Origin: a bacterium | GTDB lineage: Bacteria > UBA9089 > CG2-30-40-21 > SBAY01 | NCBI GenBank assembly: GCA_040757115.1 | Contig: JBFLYA010000091.1 | Span: forward strand, 1 to 14,629 | Direction of reading: 5' to 3' | Length of the DNA stretch: 14,629 nt | In this document: positions 12,645 to 14,629 of the stretch, piece after piece | Layout of the letters: each line of letters starts with the position of its first letter | Numbering within the stretch: the first letter of the stretch is position 1 | Translations under genes and position numbers: made by a program | The notes under the pieces: generated by a model | What the model was told of the DNA's origin: nothing | Seen by the model: only the letters and a program-made list of their open reading frames with translations | The model's database searches: none

Positions 12645-14028
12645 CTAAGAAGAATCCAGGCGGATTTGGTAAGGTTGAGACAGGTTTTTCAGGATATTAT
12701 CTACCTCAATCAGTTGTCTGGTAAAGGCAAACAATAATCCCCTGGTGAAGTTCTTAAAACTACCAAAAACCTTGACAATGTTTTTAAGTCCATTGCCTTT
12801 GATCATTAGTTGTCTAATGGTATGAGCAATTTGCAGGAGAAGATGAAAACATTTGATCGCATTATAGTTTTGGCTATAAGCGTGTTCCAGCTCAAACCCC
12901 TCTTTTTTCTGAGCTTTAAATCCTTGATTTTCAATTTTCCATCGGCTTCGACCTCCTTGATTAGCTAAATGTTTGTAATTTGTCTTTGTAATCTTTGTCT
13001 TGCATATCCAGGTAAAAAAGGTCTTCTCCTCACCTTTCTTTCCTGAGGTTGTCTCTTGACATTCGAGGATATGAAGTTTATGCCCTTCGTATTCAATATC
13101 ATTAACCCAGTGAAAGTCCTGGCTGGTATTAGCATTGACTTGATGTGTCCCTTTATTTTCCGGACTAAGCTGGAGCAAATTCTGAAATTCCTTGTAAACA
13201 CTGGGCATACTACCTTCTTTAAATCGAATGATGTAAATCCAGCCATTTTTCTCTACTAAATCAAATACGGGTTTCCCTGCATACAAGCTGTCAAATAACA
13301 AACAAAATTTGGTGCGAGGAAAATGTCCTTTCAACCTTTGAGCTAAACGATAAAAAGCCTTTAATTCACAATCTTGCCTATCTAGATCTTGTGATTCATT
13401 TTCGACAAACTCAGTCAGGACTGGAATCGCAAAACCATCAGGAGTGACCAATTTTGCTTCTAAAACATAGTAGTAATATTCATAATGGGTTTGCCCATTT
13501 TCATCCTGGCTAATCTTTTTTCTTAAACAATGTTTGTATTTATCCGGATCTTTCTTATACTGGTCTTCAGTAATGGTTATAGTTTTGGTACCATCAATAG
13601 CTATTAATATAGTATTGGTTTAACAACCGATACCTTTCTAATACCCTTTGTCGGATTAAACGTCGAATCATTTCTATACAGATTTTCTCTAAGTCGGTTG
13701 GAGACAATTTAACCAGAAGGTCAATTAATGTCCCGTGATGAGGCATCCTTTCCAGGCTATAGTCTTGAATACTTAAGAGAGGAAATAATGCTTTGAAATT
13801 AGCTAAGAATTCCTTCCCAAAGGTATAATCAATATTACGGCTGGAACCTAACTGAAACAGAAACAAAAACAAGCCTTCCCAGAATAAGATGCCTAACTCA
13901 TAATCAGTCATATTTACCGAACGATGATCATGAATTTGCAAAACCTATTTTCCTATCTTAGGAAAGAAATGATGAATCGTCTTGGCAAATATCTCGGGTA
14001 TTTTTTCGATTTGCTCTTCGTCCTTCAT
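12645..14028 (-). pseudogene. IS4-like DDE transposase, broken by one stop and one frameshift
   Basis: The minus strand starts at ATG 14028 (GGAGG 7 nt upstream): MKDEEQIEKIPEIF...HHFFPKIGK, then TAG (13947-13945), then in the same frame VLQIHDHRSVNMTDYELGIL and on to NQYYINSY and TGA (13596-13594). The TAG stands where the family usually has Trp, so one G-to-A change explains it. Between about 13612 and 13602 the frame shifts by +1; the new frame reads ILIAIDGT with the first catalytic Asp at 13595-13593, then runs open to 12645. It contains LLFDSLYAGKPVF (second Asp) and RWKIENQGFKAQKK (the Glu region, like the IS4 Y-R-E-K signature). Two lesions make it inactive unless recoded. The family level is a fair call; the exact IS group is not determined. 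Confidence 0.85.
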
Positions 14029-14401
14029 TAACTTTCCTCCTTCCTATTAATATTTCTCTATATTGGTTAAAGAGGGTATCTATTTTCCCATAGATTTTCC
14101 TCAAAGCAGAGAGTTTATCCTGGTATTGCATATAAGCTCTAACTTTTTTAACCGTAGCCTCATCGCTCTTCTTGCCTACATACCGTTGTTTTAACTTTCC
14201 ATTGACCTTTTGGCTTAGGTACAAGAAAGGACCGTGTTTTTCACCCCGTGTACACTTGCAATTACCTTTTCGACAAGCAGTATAAATTTGGAACAATGAA
14301 CCTGCCTCCATTCTGGATCGGATTTGCATTAGACTGTTTTCCAAAAAACCCCTTTCTTTTTGCAATAGAGAGATTTTCTTCCTTATTTCTGATAAATCCA
14401 T
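13958..14401 (-). CDS. DUF6788-like small ORF of the IS unit
   Basis: 147-aa protein with an N-terminal coiled-coil-like helix (residues 1-35), then YTACRKGNCKCTRGEKHGPF (40-59) and YLSQKVNGK. The Cys pattern C43, C48, C50 plus HGP..YLS is typical, from memory, of DUF6788 proteins encoded next to transposases. Its role is unknown; DNA or transposase binding is a guess. The start ATG 14401 has AAAGGAGG about 8 nt upstream and a promoter at 14457-14485. Its 3' end overlaps the transposase start by 71 nt. The last ~25 residues are rich in Arg, Asn and Asp and look like out-of-frame transposase sequence, so an earlier natural stop may have been lost. There is no internal break. Confidence 0.75.
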   Translation of the reverse strand: MDLSEIRKKISLLQKERGFLENSLMQIRSRMEAGSLFQIYTACRKGNCKCTRGEKHGPFLYLSQKVNGKLKQRYVGKKSDEATVKKVRAYMQYQDKLSALRKIYGKIDTLFNQYREILIGRRKVNEGRRANRKNTRDICQDDSSFLS

Positions 14402-14422
14402 ACCAATTCCTCCTTTCTAATA

Positions 14423-14459
14423 AATCATAATAGTATATATATTATATACTATTATGATT
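14423..14459. repeat. Perfect 17-bp-arm palindrome at the IS promoter
   Basis: Left arm 14423-14439 (AATCATAATAGTATATA), centre TAT (14440-14442), right arm 14443-14459, the exact reverse complement. It overlaps the downstream edge of the -10 box and covers the expected transcription start and leader of the DUF6788-like ORF. It could be an operator, or an mRNA hairpin limiting translation. Confidence 0.8.
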
Positions 14460-14485
14460 ATACCATAAAAAGTGTAAAAATACAA
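14457..14485 (-). promoter_or_regulatory. Promoter of the IS-like unit
   Basis: On the minus strand: TTGTAT (14485-14480), 17-bp spacer, TATAAT (14462-14457). Upstream at 14503-14519 lies CACAGGTCGAAATTTTT, as also found ahead of the glycosyltransferase promoter. Confidence 0.7.
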
Positions 14486-14609
14486 ATATTTTTTTAAAAA
14501 AATTTCGACCTGTGAAATAGGTTTTAAAGGAAAATGGAAAAACCTCCGATAATATATATATCCAGTAAAAACAAAGACTGGCTATGTAAAAAAGAGGGGG
14601 TTAGGTAAA

Positions 14610-14629
14610 ATGAGAAACAAAATGAAGAT
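14610..14629 (+). CDS. Possible start of a gene running off the window
   Basis: ATG at 14610 followed by R-N-K-M-K, preceded by AGAGGGGG (14593-14600) at 9 nt spacing. The 14520-14609 stretch before it holds a small hairpin (CCAGT...ACTGG, 14562-14581). Only six codons are visible, so no product can be named and the ORF may not be real. Confidence 0.25.

Larger units (their letters stand above)
12645..14485 (-). mobile_element. Decayed IS-like unit (DUF6788-like ORF + broken transposase)
   Basis: Promoter (14457-14485), a 37-bp palindrome, a DUF6788-like ORF and an IS4-like DDE transposase pseudogene lie in order on one strand, as in insertion sequences that carry a small Cys-motif ORF ahead of the transposase. 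The ends given are those of the recognisable parts. Terminal inverted repeats and target duplications were looked for on both sides and not found. Confidence 0.65.

Noticed and set aside
12411-14629. Terminal inverted repeats and target duplication for the IS-like unit
   Set aside because: Compared both flanks by eye; AAAAAAGTTTCG (12409) and AAAAAAATTTCG (14500) are similar but in the same orientation, so they are not inverted ends.

Overview
The window is AT-rich chromosomal DNA, most likely from an uncultured bacterium with a Gram-negative style envelope (GT4 and GT9 glycosyltransferases in an operon). Its intergenic spaces are crowded with dispersed repeats of the CAGAGACGCAGAG, CAGCCAC, CCCCTAACCCCC and GTTCC-TAC-GGAAC kinds, which are common in candidate-phylum genomes from groundwater and sediment. 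No rRNA, tRNA or taxon-specific marker is present, so I do not name a phylum.

Layout: 1-145 is a hairpin repeat. 142-2148 (-) is a DinG/XPD-type Fe-S helicase. A strong promoter at 2303-2331 drives a 30-residue, extremely basic ORF at 2371-2463 (+) that looks like the bS22/AURKAIP1-COX24 small ribosomal protein. Converging on it is a minus-strand cluster: a PIN-domain toxin (3422-3856), a ribbon-helix-helix antitoxin (3172-3429) and a PIG-L/LmbE deacetylase (2465-3154). After a repeat cluster (3933-4379) come a receiver-only response regulator (4386-4754) and a six-TM PAS histidine kinase (4826-6487), both on the minus strand. After two more repeat elements (6574-6810, 6953-7228) comes a plus-strand operon of a GT4 and a GT9 glycosyltransferase (7250-9440). 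A 417-bp mosaic repeat (9453-9869) separates it from the minus-strand genes leuC-type dehydratase (9872-11116) and recA (11301-12314, with a consensus promoter). The right end holds a decayed IS-like unit: a DUF6788-like ORF and a transposase broken by one stop codon and one frameshift.

The most interesting thing here is the nature of the 240-280 bp elements at 3933-4186, 6574-6810 and 6953-7228. Each is bounded by GTAAC...GTTAC and by conserved, asymmetric inverted arms containing CCGCAGAGAC. Two of them hold, exactly between the arms, the first ~20 codons and the last ~25 codons of what reads as a GxxExxY-family gene (PD-(D/E)XK-like fold) with the middle deleted; the third keeps only the last codons. 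This suggests that the 'CAGAGACGCAGAG' repeat is the end sequence of a mobile cassette carrying a GxxExxY gene, and that MITE-like deletion derivatives have spread. A second repeat family shares the GTAAC tip but has CAGCCAC next to it (9453-9869, 4187-4316). Bare tips or joined tips occur inside the 3' end of dinG and in the recA leader.

Four good sigma70-type promoters with 17-bp spacers are visible (bS22-like, recA, histidine kinase, IS unit). A leaderless-looking promoter precedes the PIN toxin, and a weaker promoter precedes the glycosyltransferase operon. A shared motif (roughly AAATTTCGACCTGTG) lies just upstream of three of these promoters.
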